Shown: one piece after another, positions 50,470 to 59,618 of the stretch
How positions within the stretch are numbered: position 1 is the stretch's first letter
How the letters are laid out: every line of letters begins with the position of its first letter
Assembly (NCBI RefSeq): GCF_004519405.1
Contig: NZ_SGWI01000011.1
Span: forward strand, 1-64,000
Origin: Pseudomonas sp. BCA17
GTDB lineage: Bacteria > Pseudomonadota > Gammaproteobacteria > Pseudomonadales > Pseudomonadaceae
Direction of reading: 5' to 3'
Length of the DNA stretch: 64,000 nt
The notes under the pieces: model-generated
Seen by the model: only the letters and a program-made list of their open reading frames with translations
Databases searched by the model: none
Told to the model about the DNA's origin: nothing
Program-made: the position numbers and the translations under genes

Positions 50470-52062
50470 TTGTTGCCTGAACCTTCCCTGCGCGGCGTCG
50501 CCCACGCGGCGCCCCGCAAACGCCCTCGCGGCGTGTTCAAAAGCCGTGGGGGCACGTGGGTCACCAGCTTATCGGTACTGGTTTCACTGCTGGCGCTGTT
50601 GCCGATCGCGTTTGTGATCGGCGTGTCCTGGCAAATCGGCTGGGCCCAGATCGAGGCGCTGGTCTGGCGCCCGCGCGTAGGCGAGCTATTGCTCAATACC
50701 GTGCTGCTGGTGGTGTTCACGCTGCCCTTGTGCATGGCGCTGGGCGTTGCGCTGGCGTGGCTGACCGAGCGCAGCAACCTGCCGGGGCGTCGTGCCTGGT
50801 CGTTGTTGGCGGTGGCGCCGCTGGCGGTGCCGGCATTTGTGCACAGTTATGCGTGGGTCAGCCTGGTGCCGTCGATCCACGGCTTGCCGGCCGGTGTGCT
50901 GGTGTCGGTGATTGCCTACTTCCCGTTTCTGTACTTGCCGGTGGCGGCGACGTTGCGCCGGCTTGACCCTGCCATTGAAGACGTGGCCGAGTCCATGGGC
51001 CTCAAACCCTGGGCGGTGTTCTGGCGCGTGGTACTGCCGCAACTGCGCCTGGCGATCTGCGGCGGTGCGCTGCTGGTGGGCCTGCACTTGCTGGCCGAAT
51101 ATGGCCTGTACGCGATGATCCGCTTCGACACCTTCACCACGGCGATTTTCGATCAGTTCAAATCCACCTTCAACGGCCCGGCGGCCAATATGCTGGCGGC
51201 CGTGTTGGCGTTGTGCTGCCTGGCGATGCTCACCGTTGAATCCGCTGCGCGTGGCCACGCGCGCTATGCACGGGTCGGTTCAGGCAGCGCCCGGGAACAG
51301 CGCACCGTCATGCTGGGCACGGGCACCACCCTGCTCGCGCTGGCCCTCCAGGTCGCAACCTGTGTACTGGCCCTGGGCGTTCCGCTGGTGACCCTGGGTA
51401 AATGGCTGATCGCCGGTGGCAGTGAGGTCTGGCAACTCGGCGAACTGTTGCCGGCGCTGGAACAAACCGTGCTGCTGGGGATTGCCGGGGCGGTGTTGAC
51501 CACTTGCGCGGCGGTACCGATCGCGTGGTTGTCGATTCGTGCGCCGGGGCGTTTGCAGCGCATTCTGGAAGGCTGCAATTACATCACCAGCTCGCTGCCG
51601 GGTATCGTCGTCGCGCTGGCCCTGGTCACAGTGACCATTCACTTCGCCCGGCCGATCTACCAGACCACGATCACCGTGCTGCTCGCCTACTTGCTGATGT
51701 TCCTGCCACGCGCGCTGGTGAGTCTGCGCGCCGGTATCGCCCAGGCGCCGGTGGAATTGGAAAACATGGCACGCAGCCTCGGCCGTTCGCCGGGCCGCGC
51801 GTTGTGGCTGATCACGATGCGCCTGGCCGCCCCGGCCGCCGCTGCGGGGGCTGCGCTGGTGTTCCTGGCGATCACCAATGAACTGACGGCAACGCTGTTG
51901 TTGGCGCCCAACGGCACCCGCACCCTGGCCACCGGTTTCTGGGCGATGACCAGCGAGATCGACTACGCCGCTGCGGCGCCCTATGCCCTGATCATGATCC
52001 TGCTTTCACTGCCGTTGACCGGCCTTCTCTACCACCAATCCAAACGCACGGCAGGCCGATGA
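50470..52062 (+). CDS. Fe(III) ABC transporter permease (FbpB-like)
   Basis: This 530-residue permease consists of two fused six-helix membrane domains, each with an EAA loop (E-S-M-G-L-K-P-W-A-V-F-W-R-V-V-L-P and M-A-R-S-L-G-R-S-P-G-R-A-L-W-L-I). The proposed TTG start directly follows the binding-protein stop; a later start is possible because the first ~30 residues are polar and basic. Its end overlaps the ATPase start by four bases (ATGA). Confidence 0.93.
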   Translation: MLPEPSLRGVAHAAPRKRPRGVFKSRGGTWVTSLSVLVSLLALLPIAFVIGVSWQIGWAQIEALVWRPRVGELLLNTVLLVVFTLPLCMALGVALAWLTERSNLPGRRAWSLLAVAPLAVPAFVHSYAWVSLVPSIHGLPAGVLVSVIAYFPFLYLPVAATLRRLDPAIEDVAESMGLKPWAVFWRVVLPQLRLAICGGALLVGLHLLAEYGLYAMIRFDTFTTAIFDQFKSTFNGPAANMLAAVLALCCLAMLTVESAARGHARYARVGSGSAREQRTVMLGTGTTLLALALQVATCVLALGVPLVTLGKWLIAGGSEVWQLGELLPALEQTVLLGIAGAVLTTCAAVPIAWLSIRAPGRLQRILEGCNYITSSLPGIVVALALVTVTIHFARPIYQTTITVLLAYLLMFLPRALVSLRAGIAQAPVELENMARSLGRSPGRALWLITMRLAAPAAAAGAALVFLAITNELTATLLLAPNGTRTLATGFWAMTSEIDYAAAAPYALIMILLSLPLTGLLYHQSKRTAGR

Positions 52063-53126
52063 ACGCCCTCGAACTCCACGCCCTCTGCAAGACCTTCGGC
52101 AATCAGCGTGCCCTGGCGGACGTCAGCCTGTCGGTGCCCACCGGCAGCCGCACGGTGATCGTCGGGCCGTCCGGCTCGGGCAAGACCACCTTGCTGCGCA
52201 TGATCGCCGGCTTTGAGTTCCCCGATACCGGCAGCCTGACCCTCAACGGCCAGCCCCTGGTGGACGCTACCCACGCCGTACCGGCGCACCAGCGCCAGAT
52301 CGGCTACGTGCCGCAGGATGGCGCGCTGTTCCCGCACATGACCGTGGCCGACAACATCGGTTTCGGCCTGGCGACTAAAGGTGAGGCCCGGGACACCCGT
52401 ATCGCCGAGCTGATGGACAGCGTGGCCCTGGACGCCAACATGGCCCGGCGCTGGCCCCACGAGCTGTCCGGCGGCCAGCAGCAACGGGTCGCCCTGGCCC
52501 GTGCACTGGCGCAACAGCCTCGCCTGATGCTGCTGGATGAACCCTTTTCGGCCCTGGACACCGGCCTGCGCTCGGCCATGCGCAAGATGGTCGCGCGGCT
52601 GCTCAGCGACGCGGGCATCACCACCATTCTGGTGACCCACGATCAAAGCGAGGCGCTGTCGTTCGCCGACCAGCTGGCGGTGATGCGCCAGGGCCGGCTG
52701 GTGCAATCGGGCCACCCGATGGACCTGTACCAGTACCCAATCGATGAGCAAACCGCGCTGTTTCTCGGTGAAGCGGTGGTGCTGCCCGCCAGGGTCGAAG
52801 CCGGCTGGGCCCATTGCGGCCTGGGGCGTGTACCGGTCGACAACCCGTCCCTTCACGACACCACGCGGATCATGCTGCGCCCGGAGCAACTGCAGTTGAG
52901 CACCACCGACGGCTCCGGCTGCCCTGGCGTGGTGACCGAGCGCGAATTCGGCGGCAATACCTGCACGCTGACCGTGGTGTTGCACCCCAATGAGGACGAA
53001 CCGGGCCAGGCGATCCTGGTGCGCAGTTCGGGCTTGCAGGCGCCGCCGACCGGCACCGTGGTGTACCTCACCACGATCGGCATGGCACACATTCTGAAAA
53101 AAGACGCGACGCTCAGTCTCAGCTAA
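52059..53126 (+). CDS. Fe(III) ABC transporter ATP-binding protein (FbpC-like)
   Basis: This 355-residue ATPase has Walker A G-P-S-G-S-G-K-T-T, a Q-loop in V-P-Q-D-G-A-L-F-P-H, signature L-S-G-G-Q-Q-Q-R, Walker B L-M-L-L-D-E-P-F-S-A-L-D and a C-terminal TOBE-like regulatory domain. It completes the iron import system begun by the two preceding genes. The three are translationally coupled. Confidence 0.93.
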   Translation: MNALELHALCKTFGNQRALADVSLSVPTGSRTVIVGPSGSGKTTLLRMIAGFEFPDTGSLTLNGQPLVDATHAVPAHQRQIGYVPQDGALFPHMTVADNIGFGLATKGEARDTRIAELMDSVALDANMARRWPHELSGGQQQRVALARALAQQPRLMLLDEPFSALDTGLRSAMRKMVARLLSDAGITTILVTHDQSEALSFADQLAVMRQGRLVQSGHPMDLYQYPIDEQTALFLGEAVVLPARVEAGWAHCGLGRVPVDNPSLHDTTRIMLRPEQLQLSTTDGSGCPGVVTEREFGGNTCTLTVVLHPNEDEPGQAILVRSSGLQAPPTGTVVYLTTIGMAHILKKDATLSLS

Positions 53127-53185
53127 GTTTCGGGGCTTACCTTCTCCCCTGCGCCAACCACAGCGCAGTCAAGGAGAGCTACCCC

Positions 53186-53950
53186 ATGAATGCCACAGCA
53201 GCCCGCTGGCTGAACAAAGTACCCGAGGTGACGCTGTCATTCTGGGTGATCAAGATCTTGTCCACCACCGTGGGCGAAACCGGCGCAGATTACCTCGCCG
53301 TCAATGCCGGCTTCGGCGCCGGCTGGACCAGCATCGGCATGGCCGCGCTGCTGGCGGTGGCGTTGTTCTGCCAGATGCGCACCAAGGCGTACACGCCTTG
53401 GATCTACTGGCTGACCGTGGTGCTGGTGAGCATCTTCGGTACGCAGATCACCGATATCCTCACCGATAAGCTCGACGTGAGCCTGTACACCAGCACGGCG
53501 ATTTTCTCTGTGCTGCTTGCACTCAATTTCATCATCTGGTTCCGCACCGAACGCAGCCTGTCGATCCGCGACATCGTGACCCCACGGCGTGAATGGTTCT
53601 ACTGGACCACGGTGCTGTGCACCTTCGCCCTGGGCACCGCCGCCGGTGACCTGGCCACCGAAGCGCTGGGCCTGGGTTTCACCCTCGGCGCAGTGATCTT
53701 CGCCGCTCTGATCGCGGTGGCCCTGGTGGCCTGGCGCCTGGGCGTCAACAGCGTGCTGACCTTCTGGATCGCCTACATCCTCACCCGGCCGTTCGGTGCG
53801 TCCCTGGGCGACCTGCTCACCCAGGCCAAGACCTACGGCGGCCTGGGCATGGGCGCCAGTTGGACCAGTGCGCTGTTCCTCTGCGTCATCGTACTGCTGG
53901 TGGCCGTCGCGCAAATCAGCGTCGGCAACCGCAAAGCCATCACTCAATAA
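53186..53950 (+). CDS. COG4705/DUF347 inner-membrane protein
   Basis: This 254-residue protein has eight hydrophobic helices arranged as two similar halves, each with T-x-x-x-x-G-x-T-G/A-x-D/A-style segments (W-V-I-K-I-L-S-T-T-V-G-E-T; T-V-L-C-T-F-A-L-G-T-A-A-G-D). This is the DUF347 repeat. It is predicted to be a transporter-like protein of unknown substrate. AAGGAGAG lies upstream of the ATG. A lipoprotein and a two-component system follow on the same strand, so they may form one functional unit. Confidence 0.85.
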   Translation: MNATAARWLNKVPEVTLSFWVIKILSTTVGETGADYLAVNAGFGAGWTSIGMAALLAVALFCQMRTKAYTPWIYWLTVVLVSIFGTQITDILTDKLDVSLYTSTAIFSVLLALNFIIWFRTERSLSIRDIVTPRREWFYWTTVLCTFALGTAAGDLATEALGLGFTLGAVIFAALIAVALVAWRLGVNSVLTFWIAYILTRPFGASLGDLLTQAKTYGGLGMGASWTSALFLCVIVLLVAVAQISVGNRKAITQ

Positions 53951-53973
53951 TCTCTGCTATCAAGGACATCCTC

Positions 53974-54402
53974 ATGCGCATCGCTCAAACTCTGATTCGT
54001 CGCGTCGCAATCGCTTCGGCCATCTGTATGTTGACCCTCGCCACGGGCTGCTCGAAACCGGCCGACAAGCCCAAGGACACCACCGGCGCCAGCCCGACCA
54101 GCAGCCAGGCGCATGCCTCGAAACTGGGCGACTTGTCCGAATTCCGCACCATCGCAGCGGACGTGTCCGCACTGGTCGCCAAGAACGACCTGGCCGGCGC
54201 CAAGGCCCGTATCAAAGACCTGGAAACCAGCTGGGACGCCGCCGAAGCCGGCATCAAGCCACGGGCTGCGAGCGACTGGCACGTGCTGGACAAAGCCATC
54301 GACCGCGCCCTCTCGGACCTGCGTGACGGCAGCCCGAACCAGGCCACCTGCAAGGCCTCGATGGATGACCTGCTCAAGACCTTCGACTCGATGAAAGGCT
54401 GA
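53974..54402 (+). CDS. Small periplasmic lipoprotein, unknown function
   Basis: This 142-residue protein has a lipoprotein signal (hydrophobic stretch then lipobox L-A-T-G-C near residue 25). A helical mature part contains paired lysine/aspartate-rich segments (V-A-K-N-D-L-A-G-A-K-A-R-I-K-D-L-E-T-S-W-D). The frame is open 114 bases further upstream inside the membrane protein gene, but the start at 53974 is set by the signal peptide and AAGGACATC. It lies between a DUF347 membrane protein and a two-component pair, and may be a sensor accessory (inference). Confidence 0.8.
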   Translation: MRIAQTLIRRVAIASAICMLTLATGCSKPADKPKDTTGASPTSSQAHASKLGDLSEFRTIAADVSALVAKNDLAGAKARIKDLETSWDAAEAGIKPRAASDWHVLDKAIDRALSDLRDGSPNQATCKASMDDLLKTFDSMKG

Positions 54403-54432
54403 CGCTTGCCGGCACAGGTGCTTCAATACACA

Positions 54433-54461
54433 CGCGGCGATCCTTTCGCCGCGTTTTTTTT
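54433..54461 (+). terminator. Terminator after the lipoprotein gene
   Basis: CGCGGCGA-TCCTT-TCGCCGCG is followed by eight Ts. It sits only 15 bases before the next start codon, so the two-component genes downstream either have their own promoter or depend on read-through. Confidence 0.85.
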
Positions 54462-54475
54462 GCCTGGAGAGGAAC

Positions 54476-55141
54476 ATGCGGATACTGCTGGTCGAGGACG
54501 ACCCGATGATTGGCGATGCCATCCAGCGCGCGCTCAACGATGCGAGCTATGCCGCTGATTGGGTCAAGAACGGTGTCACGGCACTGGCTGCCCTCGACAC
54601 CCATCCCTACGACCTGGTGCTGCTGGACCTTGGCCTGCCCGGAAAAGACGGCCTGCAAGTGCTGGAGACTATCCGCGGGCGCAACAACCCGGTGCCGTTG
54701 CTGATCATCACCGCCCGCGACAGCCTCGATGACCGCCTGCGCGGACTCGACGGCGGCGCCGACGACTATGTGCTCAAGCCCTTCGACATGCCCGAACTGC
54801 TGGCCCGCATGCGCGCCGTGCTGCGCCGTAAAGGTGGCAGCGCCTCTTCCTCCCTCAGTAACGGCGTGGTCTCGCTGGACCTGCTTTCCAAAGAGGCCAG
54901 CACTGCAGAACAACCGGGCGTAGCACTCTCCAGTCGCGAGTTTGCGCTGTTGCAAGCCTTGTTGATCCGCCCGGGGGCGATCCTGTCGCGCAGCGAATTG
55001 GAAGACCGCCTGTATGGCTGGGGCAATGAGGTGGAAAGCAACGCCATCGAGTTCTTGATTCACGCCTTGCGGCGCAAGTTGGGCACTCACGTGATCAAGA
55101 ACGTCAGGGGCATGGGATGGATGGTTTCAAAAAGCGTTTGA
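54476..55141 (+). CDS. OmpR-family response regulator (QseB/PmrA-like)
   Basis: This 221-residue regulator has a receiver (E-D-D at 8-10, phosphoacceptor Asp in L-V-L-L-D-L-G-L-P, Lys in V-L-K-P-F) and a winged helix ending V-I-K-N-V-R-G-M-G-W. The G-x-x-D-G-L-Q-V-L-E and recognition-helix pattern are closest to QseB/PmrA/TctD. GGAGAGGAAC precedes the ATG. The gene overlaps the kinase start by 25 bases. Confidence 0.92.
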   Translation: MRILLVEDDPMIGDAIQRALNDASYAADWVKNGVTALAALDTHPYDLVLLDLGLPGKDGLQVLETIRGRNNPVPLLIITARDSLDDRLRGLDGGADDYVLKPFDMPELLARMRAVLRRKGGSASSSLSNGVVSLDLLSKEASTAEQPGVALSSREFALLQALLIRPGAILSRSELEDRLYGWGNEVESNAIEFLIHALRRKLGTHVIKNVRGMGWMVSKSV

Positions 55142-56463
55142 GTGAATCGGTGCAACTGCGGTTATCGGTGACCTTGTCCCTGGCGATTCTGTTGGTGGCG
55201 CTGGTGGCCAGTGTGTTTGCCTTTGTCTCGGCTTTTGAAGAAGCCCACGAACAACAGGACGATACCCTGCGCCAGGTGGCGATGCTGTTCGACCGCCAGC
55301 AGATGAGCCTGAACTATCCGCAAGGCAAGGCCATCGAGGGGGATGATGAGGAGTCCCGAGTGATCATCCAGTACCTGGGCGACAGCCAGCATTCGACAGG
55401 CACCACCGATGAGGCGCTGCCCCTGCCCTTTCCCACCACGCTCACCGATGGCCTGTCCACCGTGGCGGTGGCCGGCGAAGCCTTCCGTGTGCTGGTGCGC
55501 ACCACATCCAAGGGCGAGCGCATTGCCGTGGCTCAGGAACAGGATGCCCGTGACAAGGACGCCCGCGAGAGCGCATGGCGCAGTTTGTTGCCGTTTCTGA
55601 TTTTGTTTCCGGTGCTGTTGCTGGTAGTGGGCGACCTGGTGCGCAAGCTGTTCCGCCCGATCGGAGTGCTGGCGGCGGAGATCGACCAGCGTGCCGAACA
55701 GGAACTGCACCCGATTGATGAGCAGCATCTACCGACCGAAGTGCGCCCTTTCGTGGTGGCGATCAACCGCTTGCTGGCGCGTGTCGCCCAGTCCATGGAC
55801 AGCCAGCGCCGCTTTGTCGCCGATGCCGCCCATGAACTGCGCTCGCCCATGACGGCCCTGTCGCTGCAAGCCGACCGACTGGCCGCCACCGACATGTCGC
55901 CAATGACCCGCGAGCGCTTCCTGCCACTGTCCCAGGGCATCGAGCGTGGCCGCAAACTGATCGACCAACTGCTGAGCCTGGCATCGGCGCAATCGGCGGC
56001 GGATCGGGCGCCAACCCGACTGTCTGTGCATGACGTGTTCCGGCAGGTACTGGAGGATCTACTGCCATTGGCCGAAGCCAAGCAGATCGATATCGGCGTC
56101 GACAGTGCCCTGGATGTGCCGCTGATGTTCAACCCGCTGGACCTGTTCACCCTGGTCAAAAACCTGGTGGATAACGCCATCCGCTACACCCCGCCGGGTG
56201 GCCGGATCGACCTGTCGGTGCTGGCGATGGCAGACGCGGTGCAATTGCAGATCAAGGACTCGGGGCCGGGTATCAGTGTGCAAGAGCAGGCGCGGGTATT
56301 CGACCCGTTCTATCGCAGCCTGGGCACCGAGGAGGCCGGCTCCGGGTTGGGCTTGTCGATCGTCAAGGCGATTGCCGACCGCACCGGGGCACGGCTGCAG
56401 TTGGGGTTTACCGATGAGGTGGAGCAGCACGGGTTGTGTGTCACGGTGTGGCTGGCGAAATAA
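55117..56463 (+). CDS. Sensor histidine kinase (QseC-like)
   Basis: This 448-residue kinase has two helices (residues 17-38 and about 152-172) around a ~115-residue periplasmic part. The H-box V-A-D-A-A-H-E-L-R-S-P-M-T-A-L is the QseC/PmrB/TctE variant. N-, G1- and G2-boxes follow (V-D-N-A-I-R-Y, D-S-G-P-G-I, G-S-G-L-G-L-S-I). It pairs with the overlapping regulator upstream. The repeat array starts 15 bases after its stop. Confidence 0.92.
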   Translation: MDGFKKRLSESVQLRLSVTLSLAILLVALVASVFAFVSAFEEAHEQQDDTLRQVAMLFDRQQMSLNYPQGKAIEGDDEESRVIIQYLGDSQHSTGTTDEALPLPFPTTLTDGLSTVAVAGEAFRVLVRTTSKGERIAVAQEQDARDKDARESAWRSLLPFLILFPVLLLVVGDLVRKLFRPIGVLAAEIDQRAEQELHPIDEQHLPTEVRPFVVAINRLLARVAQSMDSQRRFVADAAHELRSPMTALSLQADRLAATDMSPMTRERFLPLSQGIERGRKLIDQLLSLASAQSAADRAPTRLSVHDVFRQVLEDLLPLAEAKQIDIGVDSALDVPLMFNPLDLFTLVKNLVDNAIRYTPPGGRIDLSVLAMADAVQLQIKDSGPGISVQEQARVFDPFYRSLGTEEAGSGLGLSIVKAIADRTGARLQLGFTDEVEQHGLCVTVWLAK

Positions 56464-56478
56464 CACTGGTCTCGGGAA

Positions 56479-57426
56479 ATGCCAGTCAGTTAAGGAGGAG
56501 CATAGTCACTGTGGCGAGGGAGCTTGCTCCCGCTGGGTCGCGAAGCGGCCCCAGCTTGGGCTTGAAAAGGCTGGGCCTGCTACGCAGTCCAACGGGAGCA
56601 AGCTCCCTCGCCACAAGTTACTCGTGTCCGCTCTATCGTTTAACTGCCTGGAAAGCCACTCTCAGGAGAAATGCCAGTCAGTAAGGAGGAGCATAGTCAC
56701 TGTGGCGAGGGAGCTTGCTCCCGCTGGGTCGCGAAGCGGCCCCAGCTTGGGCTTGAAAAGACCGGGCCTGCTGCGCAGTCCAACGGGAGCAAGCTCCCTC
56801 GCCACAAGTTACTCGTTGTCCGCTCTATCGTTTAACTGTCTGGAAAGCTACTCTCAAGGAAAAATGCCAGTCAGTAAGGAGGAGCATAGTCACTGTGGCG
56901 AGGGAGCTTGCTCCCGCTGGGTCGCGAAGCGGCCCCAGCTTTGGGCTTGAAAAGACTGGGCCTGCTACGCAGTCCAACGGGAGCAAGCTCCCTCGCCACA
57001 AGTTACTCGTTGTCCGCTCTATCGTTTAACTGCCTGGAAAGCCACTCTCAGGAGAAATGCCAGTCAGTCAGGAAGAGCATAGTCACTGTGGCGAGGGAGC
57101 TTGCTCCCGCTGGGTCGCGAAGCGGCCCCAGCTTTGGGCTTGAAAAGACTGGGCCTGCTACGCAGTCCAGCGGGAGCAAGCGCCCTCGCCACAGGTTACT
57201 GGTTGTCCGCTCTGTCGTTTAACTGTCTGGAAAGCCACTCTCAGGAGAAATGCCAGTCAGTCAGGAAGAGCATAGTCACTGTGGCGAGGGAGCTTGCTCC
57301 CGCTGGGTCGCGCAGCGGCCCCAGCTTTAGGCCTGAAAAGACTGGGCCTGCTACGCAGTCCAACGGGAGCAAGCTCCCTCGCCACAGGTTACTCGTTGTC
57401 CGCTCTATCGCTTGACTGACTGGCAT
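56479..57426. repeat. Tandem array of five REPIN/MITE units, ~193-bp period
   Basis: Unit starts (ATGCCAGTCAG) lie at 56479, 56671, 56864, 57057 and 57250, 192-193 bases apart. The array runs opposite in orientation to the array at 28711 but has the same internal spacer (CTGGAAAGCCACTCTCAGGA). Its outer ends carry normal arms, ending CTTGACTGACTGGCAT. A 12-bp direct repeat ACTGGYCTCGGG (one mismatch) flanks the whole array at 56465-56476 and 57428-57439. It fills the gap between the sensor kinase and dauB. Frames inside it are not genes. Confidence 0.92.
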
Positions 57427-57471
57427 TACTGGCCTCGGGCTTTTTTTCGTCTGGATATTGCCCAATAGAAC

Positions 57472-57491
57472 TAAAAGTCCATAATGGACAA
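57472..57491. promoter_or_regulatory. Candidate DauR operator at dauB
   Basis: TAAAAGTCCATAATGGACAA contains the perfect 13-bp palindrome GTCCATAATGGAC, 26 bases before dauB. Fifteen of the first 17 bases recur, inverted, upstream of the amino-acid binding protein gene at 61111. The position overlaps the expected promoter, which suits repression by DauR. Confidence 0.55.
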
Positions 57492-57515
57492 ATTAGTTTA
57501 TACACGGAGATATTC

Positions 57516-58463
57516 ATGTCCAGCACGCCTCAGGTGATCAACCAAGCCCAAGCCCGTGAATTACTCGCACAAGTCGATGTGCCTCACATCCTTCACACGC
57601 TGTTCCGCGACCTGGCTGCCGGGCAGGCGGTGCAGCCCGCGCAACAGTGGGTGGAGTTCCCGCACGGCGCGGGTGACTTCATCAATTACCTGGGCGTGCT
57701 GGCTGCTGATGAGGTGTACGGCGTAAAGACTTCGCCGTACATCGTGCGCGAATCGGTACCCTTGGTGACGGCTTGGACATTGCTGATGTCGATGCGCACC
57801 GGCCAGCCGCTGTTGCTGTGCGATGCGGCAGAGCTGACCACCGCCCGCACCGCCGCCACGACGGCCCTGGCCGTGGATGCCCTGGCACCTGCGACCGCCT
57901 CGCGCCTGGCGATCATCGGCAGCGGCAAAGTTGCCCAGGCCCACCTGCATTACGTGCAGAACCTGCGGGACTGGCAGAGCATCCGCCTGTATTCGCCACG
58001 CCTTGGCAGTGCCAGCGTTGAAACCCTCGAGCAGCTCAAGGCGCTGGACCCGCGCCTGAGTATCGCCCCTTCCTGCGATGCGGCCCTGCACGACGCTGAC
58101 GTTATCCTGCTGTGCACCTCGGCGGCAGGCCCGGTGATCGACCCGTCGCGCCTGCGTAAACCGGCGCTGATCACGTCCATCAGTACCAACGCCCCCCGCG
58201 CCCATGAGGTACCGCCCCATTGCCTCAGCGCCATGCACGTGTTCTGCGACTATCGCCAGACCACTCCGGACGCGGCCGGCGAAATGCTGATTGCCGCCGA
58301 ACGACACGGCTGGGATAAACGCGCCGTGGTCGGCGACCTGCCCGAGTTGCTCAGCGATATGGCACAGCGTCCGGACTACGACCGCCATGTATTTTTCCGC
58401 TCCATCGGGCTGGGCCTGGAAGACGTGGCGCTGGCCAATGCGCTCTACCAGGTCCAGCGCTGA
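57516..58463 (+). CDS. dauB: NAD(P)H-dependent anabolic L-arginine dehydrogenase DauB (ornithine cyclodeaminase family)
   Basis: This 315-residue protein is of the ornithine cyclodeaminase/mu-crystallin fold. The Rossmann motif is I-I-G-S-G-K-V-A-Q-A-H, and the family segments A-T-T-A-L-A-V-D-A-L and L-I-T-S-I-S-T-N-A-P are visible. Together with the next two genes it reproduces the P. aeruginosa dauBAR order. There DauB reduces 2-ketoarginine plus ammonia to L-arginine, completing the two-step conversion of D- to L-arginine. TATACACGGAGATATTC precedes the ATG. Confidence 0.9.
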   Translation: MSSTPQVINQAQARELLAQVDVPHILHTLFRDLAAGQAVQPAQQWVEFPHGAGDFINYLGVLAADEVYGVKTSPYIVRESVPLVTAWTLLMSMRTGQPLLLCDAAELTTARTAATTALAVDALAPATASRLAIIGSGKVAQAHLHYVQNLRDWQSIRLYSPRLGSASVETLEQLKALDPRLSIAPSCDAALHDADVILLCTSAAGPVIDPSRLRKPALITSISTNAPRAHEVPPHCLSAMHVFCDYRQTTPDAAGEMLIAAERHGWDKRAVVGDLPELLSDMAQRPDYDRHVFFRSIGLGLEDVALANALYQVQR

Positions 58464-58484
58464 ATCCCATTCAAGGAGGTGTTT

Positions 58485-59618
58485 ATGAGCCATGCAGACT
58501 TCATCATCATCGGCGGCGGCATTGCGGGGGCGTCCACGGGTTTCTGGCTGTCGCAGCACGGCAAGGTGCTGGTGCTGGAGCGTGAAAGCCACCCGGCCTA
58601 TCACTCCACCGGGCGCTCGGCGGCGCTCTATACCGCCGCCTATGGTACGTCGCAGGTGCGTGCGCTGACCCTGGCGAGCCGGGCGTTTTTCGACAACCCG
58701 CCGGCGGGTTTCTGTGAGCACCCTTTGCTCATGCCACGGGGTGAGTTGACCGTCGACTTCAACAATGACCCCGCCGAATTGAATGCCCAATACCTGAGCG
58801 CCAAGGCCACGGTGCCGCAGGTCGAACAGTTGAGTGCCGACGAGGCCTGTGCACGCTTGCCGATCCTGCGCCGCGAAAAAGTCCACGGTGCGATCTATGA
58901 CCCGACGGCCAGCGATATCGACACCGACGCCCTGCACCAAGGCTATTTGCGCGGCATCCGCCGCAATCAAGGCGAAGTGCACACCGACAGTCACGTACTG
59001 GGCCTGAGCCGCAGTGTCGACGGCCTCTGGCAGGTGCGCACCCAGGACGCGACCTTCACCGCCCCGATTATCATCAACGCCGCGGGAGCCTGGGCCGATC
59101 ACATCGGCGGGTTGGCCGGCGCCGCGCCCATCGGCCTGCAACCCAAGCGCCGCTCGGCTTTTATCTTCGCCGGGCCTGAGGGCGTCGACACCCATGCCTG
59201 GCCAATGCTGGTGGCCCTCGACGAAGCCTTCTACATAAAGCCCGATGCCGGCATGTTCCTCGGCTCACCGGCCAATGCCGACCCGGTGCAACCTCAGGAT
59301 GTGCAGCCGGAAGAGCTGGACATCGCCATGGGCATCTACCAGATCGAAGAAGCCACCACCTTGACCATCCGCCGCCCCACCCGCACGTGGGCCGGCCTGC
59401 GCAGCTTTGTGCATGATGGTGATTTGCTGTCGGGCTTCGATGTGCGCGTGCCCGGCCTGTTCTGGGTCGCGGCGCAAGGCGGCTATGGCATCCAGACCTC
59501 GCCCGCCATGGGCCAGGCCAGTGCTGCCCTGGTACGCGGCGCACCACTGCCCGAGCATCTGACCCGGTTCGGCCTGGACGCTGGTATGCTCTCCCCCGTC
59601 CGCCTGGAGCCCCATTGA
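58485..59618 (+). CDS. dauA: FAD-dependent catabolic D-arginine dehydrogenase DauA
   Basis: This 377-residue flavoprotein of the D-amino acid oxidase/DadA fold has the FAD motif I-I-G-G-G-I-A-G-A-S-T-G near residue 10. It is strikingly similar, from memory, to P. aeruginosa DauA (H-S-T-G-R-S-A-A, L-Q-P-K-R-R-S-A-F-I-F, W-V-A-A-Q-G-G-Y-G-I-Q-T-S). DauA oxidises D-arginine and D-lysine to the 2-keto acid and passes electrons to quinone. AAGGAGG lies 6 bases before the ATG at 58485. The stop overlaps the dauR start (TGATG). Confidence 0.92.
   Translation: MSHADFIIIGGGIAGASTGFWLSQHGKVLVLERESHPAYHSTGRSAALYTAAYGTSQVRALTLASRAFFDNPPAGFCEHPLLMPRGELTVDFNNDPAELNAQYLSAKATVPQVEQLSADEACARLPILRREKVHGAIYDPTASDIDTDALHQGYLRGIRRNQGEVHTDSHVLGLSRSVDGLWQVRTQDATFTAPIIINAAGAWADHIGGLAGAAPIGLQPKRRSAFIFAGPEGVDTHAWPMLVALDEAFYIKPDAGMFLGSPANADPVQPQDVQPEELDIAMGIYQIEEATTLTIRRPTRTWAGLRSFVHDGDLLSGFDVRVPGLFWVAAQGGYGIQTSPAMGQASAALVRGAPLPEHLTRFGLDAGMLSPVRLEPH

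Noticed and set aside
56476..57415. Repetitive frames within the second array, including one running out of the kinase gene
   Set aside because: Same cause as in the first array; the kinase already ends at its own stop at 56463.
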